64,000 nucleotides of DNA, from contig NZ_JACCAC010000001.1 of the NCBI RefSeq assembly GCF_013409425.1, forward strand, positions 1,922,001 through 1,986,000. Direction: 5' to 3'. Source of the stretch: Nocardioides perillae. GTDB lineage: Bacteria > Actinomycetota > Actinomycetes > Propionibacteriales > Nocardioidaceae. Positions 29,852 through 38,347 of this stretch are shown piece after piece. The position numbers and the translations under genes are program-made. A model generated the notes under the pieces. The model made no database searches. It had not been told where the DNA came from and worked only from the letters and a program-made list of their open reading frames with translations. Within the stretch, counting starts at the first letter, position 1, and each line of letters starts with the position of its first letter.

Positions 29852-30814
29852 ATGTCTGAGGTCCTGGTCGTCGTCGACCACGTCGACGGCGCGGTCCGCA
29901 AGCCGACCCTCGAGCTGCTGGCCCTCGCCAAGCGCATCGGCGAGCCCGCCGCCGTGTTCTTCGGCAGCCCCGACAAGGGCGCCGAGGTCGCGAGCAAGCT
30001 CGGCCAGTTCGGCGCCGAGAAGGTCTACGTCGTCGACGACGCGCAGATCAAGGGCTACCTCGTGGCCCCGAAGGCCGAGGCCCTGCAGCAGCTGGTCGAG
30101 AAGACCAGCCCCGCCGCGGTGCTCTTCGTCTCCGGCTACGAGGGCAAGGAGGTCGCCGGTCGCCTGGCGATCAAGCTCGGCGCCGGCATCATCACCGACG
30201 CCGTCGACGTCGAGGCCGGCCCCGAGGGCCCGGTCACGACGCAGTCGGTCTTCGCGGGCAACTACACCGTCAAGGCGAAGGTCACCCACGGCACCCCGCT
30301 GATCACGGTCAAGCCCAACTCCACCTCGCCGGAGGAGTCCGGCGCGGCCGGCACGGTCGAGGAGTTCGCGGCGACCATCAGCGACGGCGCCAAGAAGGCG
30401 CAGATCGTCGCCCAGCAGCCCCGCAAGTCCTCGGGTCGCCCCGAGCTGACCGAGGCGGCCATCGTGGTCTCGGGCGGTCGCGGCACCGGCGGCAACTTCG
30501 AGCCCGTCGAGGGCCTCGCCGACGCCCTGGGCGCGGCGGTCGGCGCCTCGCGCGCCGCGGTCGACTCGGGCTGGATGCCCCACACCTTCCAGGTGGGACA
30601 GACCGGCAAGACCGTCTCGCCGCAGCTCTACGTCGCCAACGGCATCTCGGGTGCGATCCAGCACCGCGCCGGCATGCAGACCTCGAAGACGATCGTCGCG
30701 GTCAACAAGGACGAGGAGGCGCCGATCTTCGAGCTCGTCGACTTCGGCGTCGTCGGCGACCTGCACAGCGTGCTGCCGGCCGCGACCGAGCAGATCACCG
30801 CGCGCAAGGGCTGA
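29852..30814 (+). CDS. etfA: Electron transfer flavoprotein subunit alpha
   Basis: 320 aa. The N-terminal domain ([27 protein letters not shown]) resembles EtfB. The C-terminal FAD domain has [39 protein letters not shown] and the conserved [30 protein letters not shown] segment that binds FAD. The ATG start follows GAGGAGAAG. Forms the electron carrier with EtfB. A 37-bp palindrome follows the stop by 22 nt and could act as terminator. Confidence 0.97.
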   Translation: MSEVLVVVDHVDGAVRKPTLELLALAKRIGEPAAVFFGSPDKGAEVASKLGQFGAEKVYVVDDAQIKGYLVAPKAEALQQLVEKTSPAAVLFVSGYEGKEVAGRLAIKLGAGIITDAVDVEAGPEGPVTTQSVFAGNYTVKAKVTHGTPLITVKPNSTSPEESGAAGTVEEFAATISDGAKKAQIVAQQPRKSSGRPELTEAAIVVSGGRGTGGNFEPVEGLADALGAAVGASRAAVDSGWMPHTFQVGQTGKTVSPQLYVANGISGAIQHRAGMQTSKTIVAVNKDEEAPIFELVDFGVVGDLHSVLPAATEQITARKG

Positions 30815-30836
30815 GCCCCGCACCACCTCTCGAGAC

Positions 30837-30873
30837 CGGAAGTCCCCGTGCACCTGGTGCACGGGGACTTCCG
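30837..30873. repeat. 37-bp palindromic repeat, copy 1
   Basis: C+GGAAGTCCCCGTGCACC, central T, GGTGCACGGGGACTTCC+G: a perfect 18-bp-arm palindrome, followed by CGCTGTC. It lies between the ends of etfA and the convergent DUF559-type gene, where it could terminate both. A second, slightly diverged copy (31948-31984) with the same CGCTGTC flank lies on the other side of that gene. Confidence 0.85.
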
Positions 30874-30911
30874 CTGTCCCGGGGGTTTGCTCACCCACCG
30901 GCACGCGCTCG

Positions 30912-31877
30912 TCAGCCGGGCAGGTCGACGTCGCACCCCGGGCCGCAGCGGCGCGGGCTGCCCTGCCAGCCGCGGCACCGCAGGACGCCGGCGACCACCG
31001 CCGCCAGGCGGCACGGGGTGAGCACCGTGCCCCACCGCGCCCGCAGGGTCAGGTCGCCTCGCGCCGCGCTCGCGAGGTCGCGCTCGAGGTCGCGCCACTG
31101 TGCGGCAGCAGGGTCGTGCCCCACGCGTCCGTCGAGCTCGACCCGGACGTCGTAGGCGTAGCGGACGTCGCAGTAGGTCACCGCGCCGGAGGCCTCGTCG
31201 AGCGTGCGCACCTGCCGCGCGCCCTCCGGGAGCCCGTGCGCACGCTCGACGTCGCGCAGGTAGCGGCGCTCCAGTGCCGAGCGGGCCCCTGCCGTGACGT
31301 CGCCGACCACCTCGGCGAGGAGCGCGCGCCGCGGGAGCCGGGTCATGGTGGCGAGGGTGGCGGCCAGCCGCGCGCCGGTGGTGCGCCGGCTCTGCACGAC
31401 GTCGCCGAGCACCGCGGCCGCTGCGTCGTCCGTGCGGCACGCGGACGCCGCGGTGAGGGCGGCGTGCTCGAGCCGGGTGCGCGGAGGGTGGAGGCCGTCG
31501 CGCACCTGTGCTGCCCAGTCACCCAGACGTCGTACGCGCACGTCCGGCGCCGGACGTGCCCGCCGTGCCGCCGGCACGACCACGTGGACGACCCCGTCGT
31601 CGCGGTCGAGGAAGAGCCCGTCGGCCCGCAACGACGACCACCCCGAGAGCGCGGCCGGCGCGTGGGCCAGGACCGCTGCCCAGGCGCGCTGCTCTCGGGT
31701 CGGCGGACCGGTGTGGTCGACGAAGACGCCCGGGTGGATGCGCGCCCACTCGCGCCGACGCAGCTGCCGCGCGACGTGCACGTCGCCGAGCCCGAGGTCG
31801 CGTGCCTGGCGGCGGCTGACCACACCGGCCTGCCGCGACTGCAGGGCTCGCAGCCCGACGAGGTCCGCTTGGTCCAC
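30912..31877 (-). CDS. DUF559-type (Vsr-like) protein with AbiEi-like N-terminal domain
   Basis: 321 aa. Residues 1-60 ([19 protein letters not shown]...[13 protein letters not shown]) match the winged-helix domain often annotated as AbiEi-family antitoxin-like. The C-terminal part (about 235-300) has [12 protein letters not shown] and RDLERD, the DUF559/very-short-patch-repair endonuclease-like core (ELDG 247-250, His254, RDxxRD 262-267). Cys residues at 301, 311 and 315 form a possible metal site. GTG 31877 is chosen; its ribosome site is weak. This protein type is common and highly multiplied in actinobacteria, with no established role. No partner toxin lies beside it. Both flanks carry the same 37-bp palindrome. 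Confidence 0.75.
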   Translation of the reverse strand: MDQADLVGLRALQSRQAGVVSRRQARDLGLGDVHVARQLRRREWARIHPGVFVDHTGPPTREQRAWAAVLAHAPAALSGWSSLRADGLFLDRDDGVVHVVVPAARRARPAPDVRVRRLGDWAAQVRDGLHPPRTRLEHAALTAASACRTDDAAAAVLGDVVQSRRTTGARLAATLATMTRLPRRALLAEVVGDVTAGARSALERRYLRDVERAHGLPEGARQVRTLDEASGAVTYCDVRYAYDVRVELDGRVGHDPAAAQWRDLERDLASAARGDLTLRARWGTVLTPCRLAAVVAGVLRCRGWQGSPRRCGPGCDVDLPG

Positions 31878-31947
31878 CCGAGAAGGGTGCCGCGAACCGC
31901 TCGGTCGTGCGCCCGGCCTGGGGTGAGCCTGTGGACGGCGGCGACAC

Positions 31948-31984
31948 CGGACGTCCCTGTGCACCAGGTGCACGGGGACATCCG
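31948..31984. repeat. 37-bp palindromic repeat, copy 2
   Basis: GGACGTCCCTGTGCACC, central A, GGTGCACGGGGACATCC, with one or two mispaired positions compared with the perfect copy 1. It is again followed by CGCTGTC, so both copies have the same orientation. This copy lies in the region between two divergent starts, not at a gene end, so it is unlikely to be only a terminator. Confidence 0.85.
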
Positions 31985-32062
31985 CTGTCTCCGCCTCGGC
32001 CACCGGGCGGCTCGCCCGGTCCTCACCGTGGACGGTCGCGGCCCGACCTCGCGCGGCAGACC

Positions 32063-32068
32063 TAGGCT
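32063..32068 (+). promoter_or_regulatory. -10 element (TAGGCT), probable leaderless promoter of proA
   Basis: TAGGCT, 7 nt, then the proA ATG at 32076; no Shine-Dalgarno in between. Same geometry as glgE, glgP and the Nudix gene. Confidence 0.55.
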
Positions 32069-32075
32069 CGGCACC

Positions 32076-33332
32076 ATGGCTGAGACGGATGGCCCCGACG
32101 TCCTCGAGACCGCCCGGCGCGCGCGCGAGGCCTCGCGCGCGCTCGCGCTGGCGACCCGGCAGACCAAGGACGCCGCGCTCCACGCGATGGCCGACGCCCT
32201 GCTCGCGCAGGCCGCCACGGTGCTCGCGGCCAACGCCGAGGACGTCGCGCGCGCCGAGGAGGCGGGCACGGCGGCCGGCATCGTCGACCGGCTCCGCCTC
32301 GACGACGACCGGCTCGCGGGCATGGCGCAGGGCCTGCGCGACGTGGCGGCGCTGCCCGACCCCGTCGGCGAGGTGGTGCGCGGCGGCACGCTCCCCAACG
32401 GCCTCGAGCTGCGCCAGCTGCGGGTGCCCTTCGGCGTGGTCGGGATCATCTACGAGGCGCGCCCCAACGTCACCGCCGACGCCGCAGGCCTGTGCCTGAA
32501 GTCGGGCAACGCCGTGCTGCTGCGCGGTTCCTCGAGCGCCCGGTCGAGCAACGCGGCCGTCGTGGCCGTGCTGCGCGACGCGGTCGAGGGCGTCGGCCTG
32601 CCCGCCGACGTGGTGCAGCTCGTGCCCGGCGACACCCACGACTCGGTCAAGGCGCTCATGCGCGCCCGCGGCCTCGTCGACGTGCTGGTGCCGCGCGGCG
32701 GTGCCGGGCTCATCCGCAGCGTGGTCGAGGAGTCGACCGTGCCGGTGATCGAGACGGGGGTCGGCAACTGCCATGTGTACGTCGACCGCGCGGCCGACCT
32801 CGACAAGGCGCTCGCCGTCGTGATCAACGCCAAGACCCACCGCACCAGCGTGTGCAACGCCGCGGAGACGCTGCTCGTCCACGAGGACGTGGCCCACCAG
32901 TTCCTGCCCGTGGTCATCGAGGCGCTGCAGGAGCGCGGCGTGACGATCCACGGCGACGACCGGTTCTGCGAGTACGACGGCGTGGTGCCGGCCACCGACG
33001 AGGACTGGGCCGAGGAGTACCTCTCGCTCGACCTCGCGGCCGCCGTCGTCGGCGACCTCGACGAGGCGCTCGAGCACGTGCGCCGCTGGTCGAGCCAGCA
33101 CTCCGAGGCGATCGTCACCGAGGACCAGGCGGCGGCGCGCCGCTTCGTCGCCGAGGTCGACTCCGCCGCCGTGCTCGTCAACGCCTCGACCCGCTTCACC
33201 GACGGCGGCGAGTTCGGCTTCGGCGCCGAGATCGGCATCAGCACCCAGAAGCTGCACGCCCGCGGCCCGATGGGGCTCCCGGAGCTCACCTCGACGAAGT
33301 TCGTCGTCACCGGCGACGGCCACGTGCGCTGA
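32076..33332 (+). CDS. proA: Gamma-glutamyl phosphate reductase (proline biosynthesis)
   Basis: 418 aa cytoplasmic aldehyde-dehydrogenase-fold enzyme reducing gamma-glutamyl phosphate to glutamate semialdehyde with NADPH. The catalytic Cys260 is in [54 protein letters not shown] segments and the C-terminal [19 protein letters not shown] are diagnostic (quoted in parts). Full length. proB is not in the window. Followed by a small membrane gene, nadD and rsfS in the common actinobacterial order. Confidence 0.97.
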   Translation: MAETDGPDVLETARRAREASRALALATRQTKDAALHAMADALLAQAATVLAANAEDVARAEEAGTAAGIVDRLRLDDDRLAGMAQGLRDVAALPDPVGEVVRGGTLPNGLELRQLRVPFGVVGIIYEARPNVTADAAGLCLKSGNAVLLRGSSSARSSNAAVVAVLRDAVEGVGLPADVVQLVPGDTHDSVKALMRARGLVDVLVPRGGAGLIRSVVEESTVPVIETGVGNCHVYVDRAADLDKALAVVINAKTHRTSVCNAAETLLVHEDVAHQFLPVVIEALQERGVTIHGDDRFCEYDGVVPATDEDWAEEYLSLDLAAAVVGDLDEALEHVRRWSSQHSEAIVTEDQAAARRFVAEVDSAAVLVNASTRFTDGGEFGFGAEIGISTQKLHARGPMGLPELTSTKFVVTGDGHVR

Positions 33333-33374
33333 CCGGCACCGACCGTCGGTGCGGCGGCGGGGCCGGACCCCCGG

Positions 33375-33380
33375 TATCCT
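33375..33380 (+). promoter_or_regulatory. -10 element (TATCCT), probable leaderless promoter of the 52-aa gene and nadD
   Basis: TATCCT, 7 nt, then ATG 33388. It would start a message covering the small membrane gene, nadD, rsfS and the phosphatase gene. Confidence 0.5.
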
Positions 33381-33387
33381 CGACGCC

Positions 33388-33546
33388 ATGCCGACGCTGA
33401 CCTCCCCGCTCGTGACCCTCGCCGCCGAGGCCGGGCACTCCGAGCTGCCGATCCACCCCTACCTCATCGGCGCGATCACGCTCGCGGTCCTGCTCGCGCT
33501 GGTCATCGCCCTCGTCGCCTTCGGTGGCGGTCGCGAGCACTCCTGA
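33388..33546 (+). CDS. Small single-pass membrane protein (52 aa) upstream of nadD
   Basis: Sequence starts [20 protein letters not shown], followed by one hydrophobic helix (about residues 25-45, [21 protein letters not shown]) and GGGREHS. A small membrane protein of this kind is often found between proA and nadD in related actinobacteria; its role is unknown. It has its own leaderless promoter and sits at the head of the nadD-rsfS gene group. Confidence 0.75.
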   Translation: MPTLTSPLVTLAAEAGHSELPIHPYLIGAITLAVLLALVIALVAFGGGREHS

Positions 33547-33547
33547 G

Positions 33548-34195
33548 GTGCCGGCCGCGCAGCCCGCAGGTCCCGCGGCCGGGGCCCCTGCCGGCTCCGG
33601 GCCCCGTCGGGTGGGGGTCATGGGCGGCACCTTCGACCCCGTGCACCACGGCCACCTCGTGGCCGCCTCGGAGGTGCAGGCGTGGTTCGGCCTCGACGAG
33701 GTGGTCTTCGTGCCCACCGGCGACCCGTGGCAGAAGTCGGACCGCCAGGTCTCGGCGGCCGAGCACCGCTACTTGATGACGGTGGTCGCCACGGCGAGCA
33801 ACCCCCGCTTCACCGTCAGCCGCGTGGACGTCGACCGCGCGGGCCCGACGTACACGATCGACACGCTGCGCGACCTCGCCGCGGCGATGCCCGACGCCGA
33901 GCTCTACTTCATCACCGGCGCCGACGCGCTGGCCGAGATCTTCACCTGGCGCGACGCCGCCGAGCTCTTCGAGCTCGCGAACTTCGTCGGCTGCACGCGC
34001 CCGGGCTACACCATGGACGACGCCACCCTGGCCGCCATCCCCGCCGACCGCGTGACGATGGTCGAGATCCCCGCGCTCGCCATCTCCTCCACCGACTGCC
34101 GCGAGCGCACCCGCCGCGGCGAGCCGGTGTGGTACCTCGTGCCGGACGGCGTCGTCCAGTACATCGCCAAGCACGACCTCTACGCCCGGAGCTGA
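33548..34195 (+). CDS. nadD: Nicotinate-nucleotide adenylyltransferase
   Basis: 215 aa enzyme converting nicotinate mononucleotide and ATP to deamido-NAD in NAD synthesis. Nucleotidyltransferase motifs: [18 protein letters not shown] near residues 20-38 and the C-terminal [24 protein letters not shown]. The start is unclear: GTG 33548, 1 nt after the upstream stop, is used. GTG 33524 would overlap the small gene by 23 nt, and later starts at 33611 or 33620 would remove a Pro/Ala-rich tail of about 20 residues that the fold does not need. Confidence 0.94.
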   Translation: MPAAQPAGPAAGAPAGSGPRRVGVMGGTFDPVHHGHLVAASEVQAWFGLDEVVFVPTGDPWQKSDRQVSAAEHRYLMTVVATASNPRFTVSRVDVDRAGPTYTIDTLRDLAAAMPDAELYFITGADALAEIFTWRDAAELFELANFVGCTRPGYTMDDATLAAIPADRVTMVEIPALAISSTDCRERTRRGEPVWYLVPDGVVQYIAKHDLYARS

Positions 34196-34199
34196 CACC

Positions 34200-34685
34200 G
34201 TGACCGCCACCGACCACGCCCTCGAGCTCGTGCAGGCCGCCGCCCGCGCGGCCAGCGACAAGCTCGCCCAGCAGATCGTCGCCTTCGACGTGAGCGAGCA
34301 GCTCGCGATCACCGACGCCTTCGTGCTCGCCTCGGCGAGCAACGACCGCCAGGTCAAGGCGGTGGTCGACGAGGTCGAGGACCGCCTGCGCGACCTCGGC
34401 GCCAAGCCCGTGCGCCGCGAGGGCCAGCGCGACGGCCGCTGGGTGCTCATCGACTACGGCGAGATCGTCGTGCACGTCCAGCACGAGGAGGAGCGCCGCT
34501 TCTACGCCCTCGAGCGGCTGTGGCGCGACTGCCCCACGATCTCGCTGCCTGAGGACGTCACCGGCCCGCCGGCGCAGGGCCAGGCCGTGACCGACCGCGG
34601 CGACCTCGACGACCGGGCGGACCTCGACGACCGCCCCGACCTGGACGACCCCGAGGCCCCGGCCCCGGCCCCGCCGTCGGCGTGA
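34200..34685 (+). CDS. rsfS: Ribosome silencing factor RsfS (Iojap/YbeB)
   Basis: 161 aa. The core (about residues 1-118) has the RsfS pattern: LAQQIVAFDVSEQLAITDAFVLASASNDRQVKA and DGRWVLIDYGEIVVHVQHEEERRFYALERLW. RsfS binds ribosomal protein uL14 and blocks 30S-50S joining in stationary phase. The last 40 residues are an acidic tail with a repeated DLDDR unit (DLDDR-ADLDDR-PDLDDP), encoded by an 18-bp tandem repeat around 34600-34655 and not part of the usual domain. GTG start 4 nt after nadD. The end overlaps the next gene by 4 nt. Confidence 0.95.
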   Translation: MTATDHALELVQAAARAASDKLAQQIVAFDVSEQLAITDAFVLASASNDRQVKAVVDEVEDRLRDLGAKPVRREGQRDGRWVLIDYGEIVVHVQHEEERRFYALERLWRDCPTISLPEDVTGPPAQGQAVTDRGDLDDRADLDDRPDLDDPEAPAPAPPSA

Positions 34686-35371
34686 GCGCCACGCGCCTGC
34701 TCCTGCTGCGCCACGGCCGCACCGCCTGGAACGACGCGGCCCGCATCCAGGGCCAGGCCGACGCCCCGCTCGACGAGGTCGGCCACGCCCAGGCACGCGC
34801 CGTCGCGCCGGTGGTCGCCGCGATGCGGCCCGACGTGCTGTGGTCCAGCGACCTCTCGCGGGCGGCGGACACCGCGTCCTACCTCGCCCAGGCCGCGGGG
34901 CTCGTCCTCGTGCGCGACCGGCGGCTGCGCGAGACCGGGCTGGGGGAGCGGCAGGGCACGACGCACGCCGACTACGTCCGCGAGCACCCCGAGGAGTACG
35001 CCGCCTTCCGCGCCGGCGACTTCGACGTCGTGCCCGGCGGGGAGCGGGGCGCCGACGTGCGGGAGCGGATGGTGAGCGCCCTGCGCGACCTGCTCGACGC
35101 CGTGCCGGCGGGCGGGCTCGGCGTCGCCGTCACCCACGGCCACGCCGCCAAGCACGCGGTCGCGGGCCTCCTCGGCTGGCCGCCGGAGGCGCACCTGGGG
35201 CTGCACGGCCTCGACAACTGCGGCTGGGCACTGCTCGACCGCCCCAGCGGCGACGCCCCGCCCGGACCGCTGCGGCTGCGGGCGTGGAACCAGCACCTCG
35301 ACGCCGTGCCCGACCCACGACCGGCCCCGCTGCCGACCCCCGATTTCGACTCGTCGGCGGGTTGTTGCTAG
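34682..35371 (+). CDS. Histidine phosphatase family protein (phosphoglycerate mutase-like)
   Basis: 229 aa. The catalytic His is in LLLLRHGRTAWN near residue 11; the second His is in VAVTHGHAAKHAVAG; RLRETGLGERQG carries the acidic loop. In mycobacteria a gene at this place after rsfS encodes glucosyl-3-phosphoglycerate phosphatase (GpgP), so a role in methylglucose-lipopolysaccharide or a similar pathway is possible. That rests on position only. GTG start overlaps the rsfS stop. The TAG stop (35369-35371) is also the first half of the tRNA promoter's -10. Confidence 0.88.
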   Translation: MSATRLLLLRHGRTAWNDAARIQGQADAPLDEVGHAQARAVAPVVAAMRPDVLWSSDLSRAADTASYLAQAAGLVLVRDRRLRETGLGERQGTTHADYVREHPEEYAAFRAGDFDVVPGGERGADVRERMVSALRDLLDAVPAGGLGVAVTHGHAAKHAVAGLLGWPPEAHLGLHGLDNCGWALLDRPSGDAPPGPLRLRAWNQHLDAVPDPRPAPLPTPDFDSSAGCC

Positions 35372-35374
35372 TGT
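35345..35374 (+). promoter_or_regulatory. Promoter of tRNA-Ala
   Basis: -35 TTCGAC (35345-35350), 18-nt spacer, -10 TAGTGT (35369-35374), predicting transcription from about 35381, 34 nt before the tRNA. It overlaps the 3' end and stop codon of the phosphatase gene. Confidence 0.55.
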
Positions 35375-35414
35375 TCCCGAGTCGTCAGGGCCCCCGGGCT
35401 CCGACGACCGGCTC

Positions 35415-35487
35415 GGGGCTGTGGCGCAGCTGGTAGCGCACCTGCATGGCATGCAGGGGGTCAGGGGTTCGAGTCCCCTCAGCTCCA
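35415..35487 (+). tRNA. tRNA-Ala (anticodon GGC)
   Basis: 73 nt that fold as a cloverleaf: acceptor GGGGCTG/CAGCTCC with discriminator A, D arm GCGC-AGCTGGTA-GCGC, anticodon arm CCTGC-ATGGCAT-GCAGG with anticodon GGC, 5-nt variable loop, T arm AGGGG-TTCGAGT-CCCCT. All stems pair fully apart from G-T-type pairs. The 3' CCA is not fully encoded (CC then G). It reads GCC and GCU alanine codons; GCC is very frequent here. Confidence 0.97.
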
Positions 35488-35497
35488 CCGAGACGAC

Positions 35498-35527
35498 AGG
35501 CCGGTCACCGCACGCGGTGGCCGGCCT
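35498..35527 (+). terminator. Hairpin terminator after tRNA-Ala
   Basis: AGGCCGGTCACCGC pairs with GCGGTGGCCGGCCT with one T-G pair, 11 nt after the tRNA, forming a stem of about 13 bp. Confidence 0.65.
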
Positions 35528-35555
35528 CTCGCGTCCTCGGAGCGGGACGCGCGGC

Positions 35556-35561
35556 TACCCT
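35556..35561 (+). promoter_or_regulatory. -10 element (TACCCT), probable leaderless promoter of the hemerythrin-like gene
   Basis: TACCCT, 6 nt, then GTG 35568, with no Shine-Dalgarno. Confidence 0.45.
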
Positions 35562-35567
35562 CGGCGC

Positions 35568-36164
35568 GTGCCCGCCGACCCGACCGCCGACCCCGCCCTG
35601 CCTGCCGCGCTGCCCACCTGGGACGACGCGGCCCGCCCCACCACCACGGCGTACGCCGAGGTCGACGCCGCCGCGCGGGCCCACGGCGACCACCTGCGGC
35701 TGATCCACGACGTGTACCGCGACGGCCTGCGCCGCGCCGCCGAGGTGCTCGGGCGCGTCGCCGACGGCACCGCGGAGGTGGGGGAGGCACGCTCCGCGCT
35801 GCACGACGTGGGGCTGCGCGCGGCCTACGACCAGCTCGGCTCCTTCTGCGGCCAGCTGTGCCGCGGCATCGAGGTGCACCACCGCATCGAGGACGCCCAC
35901 CTCTACCCGGCGCTCCGCGCCGCCGACGAGGCGGAGCTCGGCGCGGTGCTCGACCGGCTCGTCGACGAGCACGACGTGGTGCACGCGCTGCTGCTGCACC
36001 TCGACGAGGCGTTGCTGCGCCTCGCGCGACCCGAGGCCGGCCCGGGCGACCTCGCGCACCTGCGGCACGGCTTCGACCACCTCGTGCGGCTGCTCGAGTC
36101 GCACTTCCGCTACGAGGAGGAGCAGCTCGGCGGCGCCCTCGGCGTGCACCGCGTGCCGGTCTGA
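35568..36164 (+). CDS. Hemerythrin-like (HHE cation-binding) domain protein
   Basis: 198 aa, mostly four-helix pattern. Ligand-like residues are His in GDHLRLIHDVYRD, the HHRIEDAHLYPAL motif (about residues 103-115), DEHDVVHALLLHLDEAL and the C-terminal HLVRLLESHFRYEEEQL. This is the HHE arrangement that binds a di-iron centre, and proteins of this kind are linked to oxygen or NO sensing and oxidative stress. The role here is unknown. The N-terminal 30 residues are Pro/Ala/Thr-rich. GTG start chosen by the TACCCT element. Confidence 0.88.
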   Translation: MPADPTADPALPAALPTWDDAARPTTTAYAEVDAAARAHGDHLRLIHDVYRDGLRRAAEVLGRVADGTAEVGEARSALHDVGLRAAYDQLGSFCGQLCRGIEVHHRIEDAHLYPALRAADEAELGAVLDRLVDEHDVVHALLLHLDEALLRLARPEAGPGDLAHLRHGFDHLVRLLESHFRYEEEQLGGALGVHRVPV

Positions 36165-36217
36165 GGGTGAGGCCCGGGTGAGGTGAGCCGGCGGCCGTTC
36201 GTGGGAACGTCCTTGCC

Positions 36218-37930
36218 GTGCACAACCTCACCGGGGCCGCGCTCGCCGCGGGCGACGCCGACCGGTCGCTGCGCCTCGACGCCGGCTGGGTCGACTACCT
36301 GCTGATCGGGCTCTACTTCGCCTTCGTGCTGGGCGTGGGCGTCCTGGCGCGCCGCTCGGTCTCGAGCAGCATCGACTTCTTCCTCTCCGGGCGCGCGCTG
36401 CCGGCGTGGGTGACGGGGCTGGCCTTCGTCTCGGCCAACCTGGGCGCGGTCGAGATCGTCGGGATGTCGGCCAACGGCGCCGACATCGGGCTGGCGACCA
36501 TGCACTACTTCTGGGTCGGCGCCGTGCCCGCGATGCTCTTCCTCGGCGTCGTGATGATGCCGTTCTACTACGGCTCGAAGGTGCGCAGCGTCCCGGAGTT
36601 CATGCGGCGCCGCTTCGGCACGGGCGCCCACCTCGTCAACGCGCTCAGCTTCGCGGTGGCGCAGCTGCTCATCGCGGGCATCAACCTGTCGCTGCTCGCC
36701 GTGGTGCTGGAGGTGCTGCTCGGCTGGTCGCTCTACCTCAGCCTGGTGGTCGCCGCTGCGATCGTGCTGACCTACACCGCGCTGGGCGGGCTCTCGGCGG
36801 CGATCTACAACGAGGTGCTGCAGTTCTTCGTCATCGTCGCCGCCCTCGTGCCGCTCACCTTGCTGGCGCTCAACAGCGTGGGTGGCTGGAGCGGGCTGAA
36901 GGAGCGCGTGGCCGAGAGCCCCGGCGGCTCCGAGCAGCTCTCGACGTGGCCGGGCACGGCGCTCAGCGGCTTCGACAGCCCGATCCTCTCGGTCGTCGGC
37001 ATCGTGCTCGGCCTCGGCTTCGTGCTGTCCTTCGGCTACTGGACGACCAACTTCGTCGAGGTCCAGCGGGCGATGGCGTCGAGCTCGATGTCGGCCGCGC
37101 GCCGGGCGCCGGTGATCGGCGCCTTCCCGAAGATGTTCATCCCCTTCGTGGTGGTCGTCCCGGGCATGATCGCCGCGGTCTCCGTGAGCGAGCTGGTCGA
37201 CCTGAAGGCGGGGGAGGCCAACGGGGCGGAGTACGACGACGCGATCCTCTACCTGATGCGCGACCTGCTGCCCGACGGCATGCTCGGGGTCGCGATCGCC
37301 GGCCTGCTGGCCTCCTTCATGGCGGGCATGGCGGCCAACATCTCGGCCTTCAACACCGTCTTCTCCTACGACCTGTGGCAGCAGTACGTCGTGAAGGACC
37401 GGCCCGACGGCTACTACACGCGGGTGGGGCGCTGGGCCACCGTCGCCGCCACCGTGGCGGCCATCGGGACGGCGCGGCTCGCGGCGTCCTACGACAACAT
37501 CATGGACTACCTCCAGACGCTCTTCGGCTTCTTCAACGCCCCCCTCTTCGCCACCTTCATCCTCGGCATGTTCTGGAAGCGGATGACGCCGACGGCCGGC
37601 TGGGCGGGGCTGGTGGCCGGCACGGCGTCGGCCATCGGCGTGTGGGTCCTGAGCGGCGACGTCACCGGCACCATCACCCTCGCGGGGCAGGGCGCGGCCT
37701 TCGTCGCGGCGGGGGTCGCCTTCGCCGTGGACATCGTCGTCAGCGTCGTCGTCAGCCTCGCCACCAGGCCCCGAGCGGAGTCCGAGCTGCGCGGCCTCGT
37801 CTGGTCGCTGACCCCGAAGGAGGACTTCCACGACCCGGAGGAGGCGACGCTGCCGTGGTGGCAGCGGCCCACCCGCCTCGCCGCGGTCGGCCTGGTCGTC
37901 GTCCTCGCCCTCAACGTCGCGTTCGCCTGA
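36218..37930 (+). CDS. Sodium:solute symporter (SSS family)
   Basis: 570 aa integral membrane protein with about 13-14 hydrophobic helices. Family landmarks are FFLSGRALPAWVTGLAFVSANLGAVEIVG (quoted in parts: SGRALPAW, SANLGAVE), the sodium-site region TYTALGGLSAAIYNEVLQFF, and the later GFVLSFGYWTTNFVEVQRAM and LLASFMAGMAANISAFNTVF. It resembles the sugar/inositol-type (SGLT-like) SSS branch more than the acetate or proline types, but the substrate cannot be told. The gene for a small membrane protein follows by 10 nt and may encode a partner subunit. Confidence 0.92.
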   Translation: MHNLTGAALAAGDADRSLRLDAGWVDYLLIGLYFAFVLGVGVLARRSVSSSIDFFLSGRALPAWVTGLAFVSANLGAVEIVGMSANGADIGLATMHYFWVGAVPAMLFLGVVMMPFYYGSKVRSVPEFMRRRFGTGAHLVNALSFAVAQLLIAGINLSLLAVVLEVLLGWSLYLSLVVAAAIVLTYTALGGLSAAIYNEVLQFFVIVAALVPLTLLALNSVGGWSGLKERVAESPGGSEQLSTWPGTALSGFDSPILSVVGIVLGLGFVLSFGYWTTNFVEVQRAMASSSMSAARRAPVIGAFPKMFIPFVVVVPGMIAAVSVSELVDLKAGEANGAEYDDAILYLMRDLLPDGMLGVAIAGLLASFMAGMAANISAFNTVFSYDLWQQYVVKDRPDGYYTRVGRWATVAATVAAIGTARLAASYDNIMDYLQTLFGFFNAPLFATFILGMFWKRMTPTAGWAGLVAGTASAIGVWVLSGDVTGTITLAGQGAAFVAAGVAFAVDIVVSVVVSLATRPRAESELRGLVWSLTPKEDFHDPEEATLPWWQRPTRLAAVGLVVVLALNVAFA

Positions 37931-37940
37931 GGAGGCACCC

Positions 37941-38258
37941 GTGAGCAGCAGCGAGACCACCGGCGGCGCCGGGAGCGGGACGGGCGAGCGGGAGCCGCAG
38001 GCCCACCGGGCCGGGGCCTTCGACATCCGTGTCTTCATCGGCGCCCTGCTCGGCCTCTACGGCGCGATCCTCCTCGCCACGTCCGTCCTCGGCACGACCG
38101 AGGCGGAGCTCGAGAAGGCGGGCGGGGTCGACGTCAACCTGTGGACCGGCCTCGCGCTCCTCCTGGCCGCGGCCGCCTTCGTGGCGTGGGCGCGGCTGCG
38201 TCCCGTGGTCGTCCCGGCGGAGCCCGACGAAGCGGGCGAGGAGCCCTCTCCGCGCTAG
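37941..38258 (+). CDS. Small two-helix membrane protein paired with the symporter
   Basis: 105 aa. A polar N-terminus (about 28 residues) is followed by two hydrophobic helices (about 30-50 FIGALLGLYGAILLATSVLG and 68-85 LWTGLALLLAAAAFVAWARL) and an acidic tail. It starts 10 nt after the symporter stop, with GAGGAGGCACCC upstream of the GTG giving a good ribosome site. The tight spacing suggests it is made with, and perhaps bound to, the symporter. No characterised family recognised. Confidence 0.78.
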   Translation: MSSSETTGGAGSGTGEREPQAHRAGAFDIRVFIGALLGLYGAILLATSVLGTTEAELEKAGGVDVNLWTGLALLLAAAAFVAWARLRPVVVPAEPDEAGEEPSPR

Positions 38259-38347
38259 CCTGCACCGTGCAACGACGTCGCCCCTGGCGTACGTCGAGGG
38301 TGCAGGACCGAGGGGCCGCCACGGGCGGTCGGGCAGGAGCAGCAGGG

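Noticed and set aside
30912..31877. Type IV toxin-antitoxin (AbiEi/AbiEii) system
   Set aside because: Only an antitoxin-like winged-helix domain is present; no nucleotidyltransferase toxin gene is adjacent and the C-terminal half is DUF559-like.
38267..38347. Upstream GTG start for the MFS gene (extra 27 residues)
   Set aside because: The extension is Arg/Gly-rich without helix pattern, and GTG 38348 has a better ribosome site.
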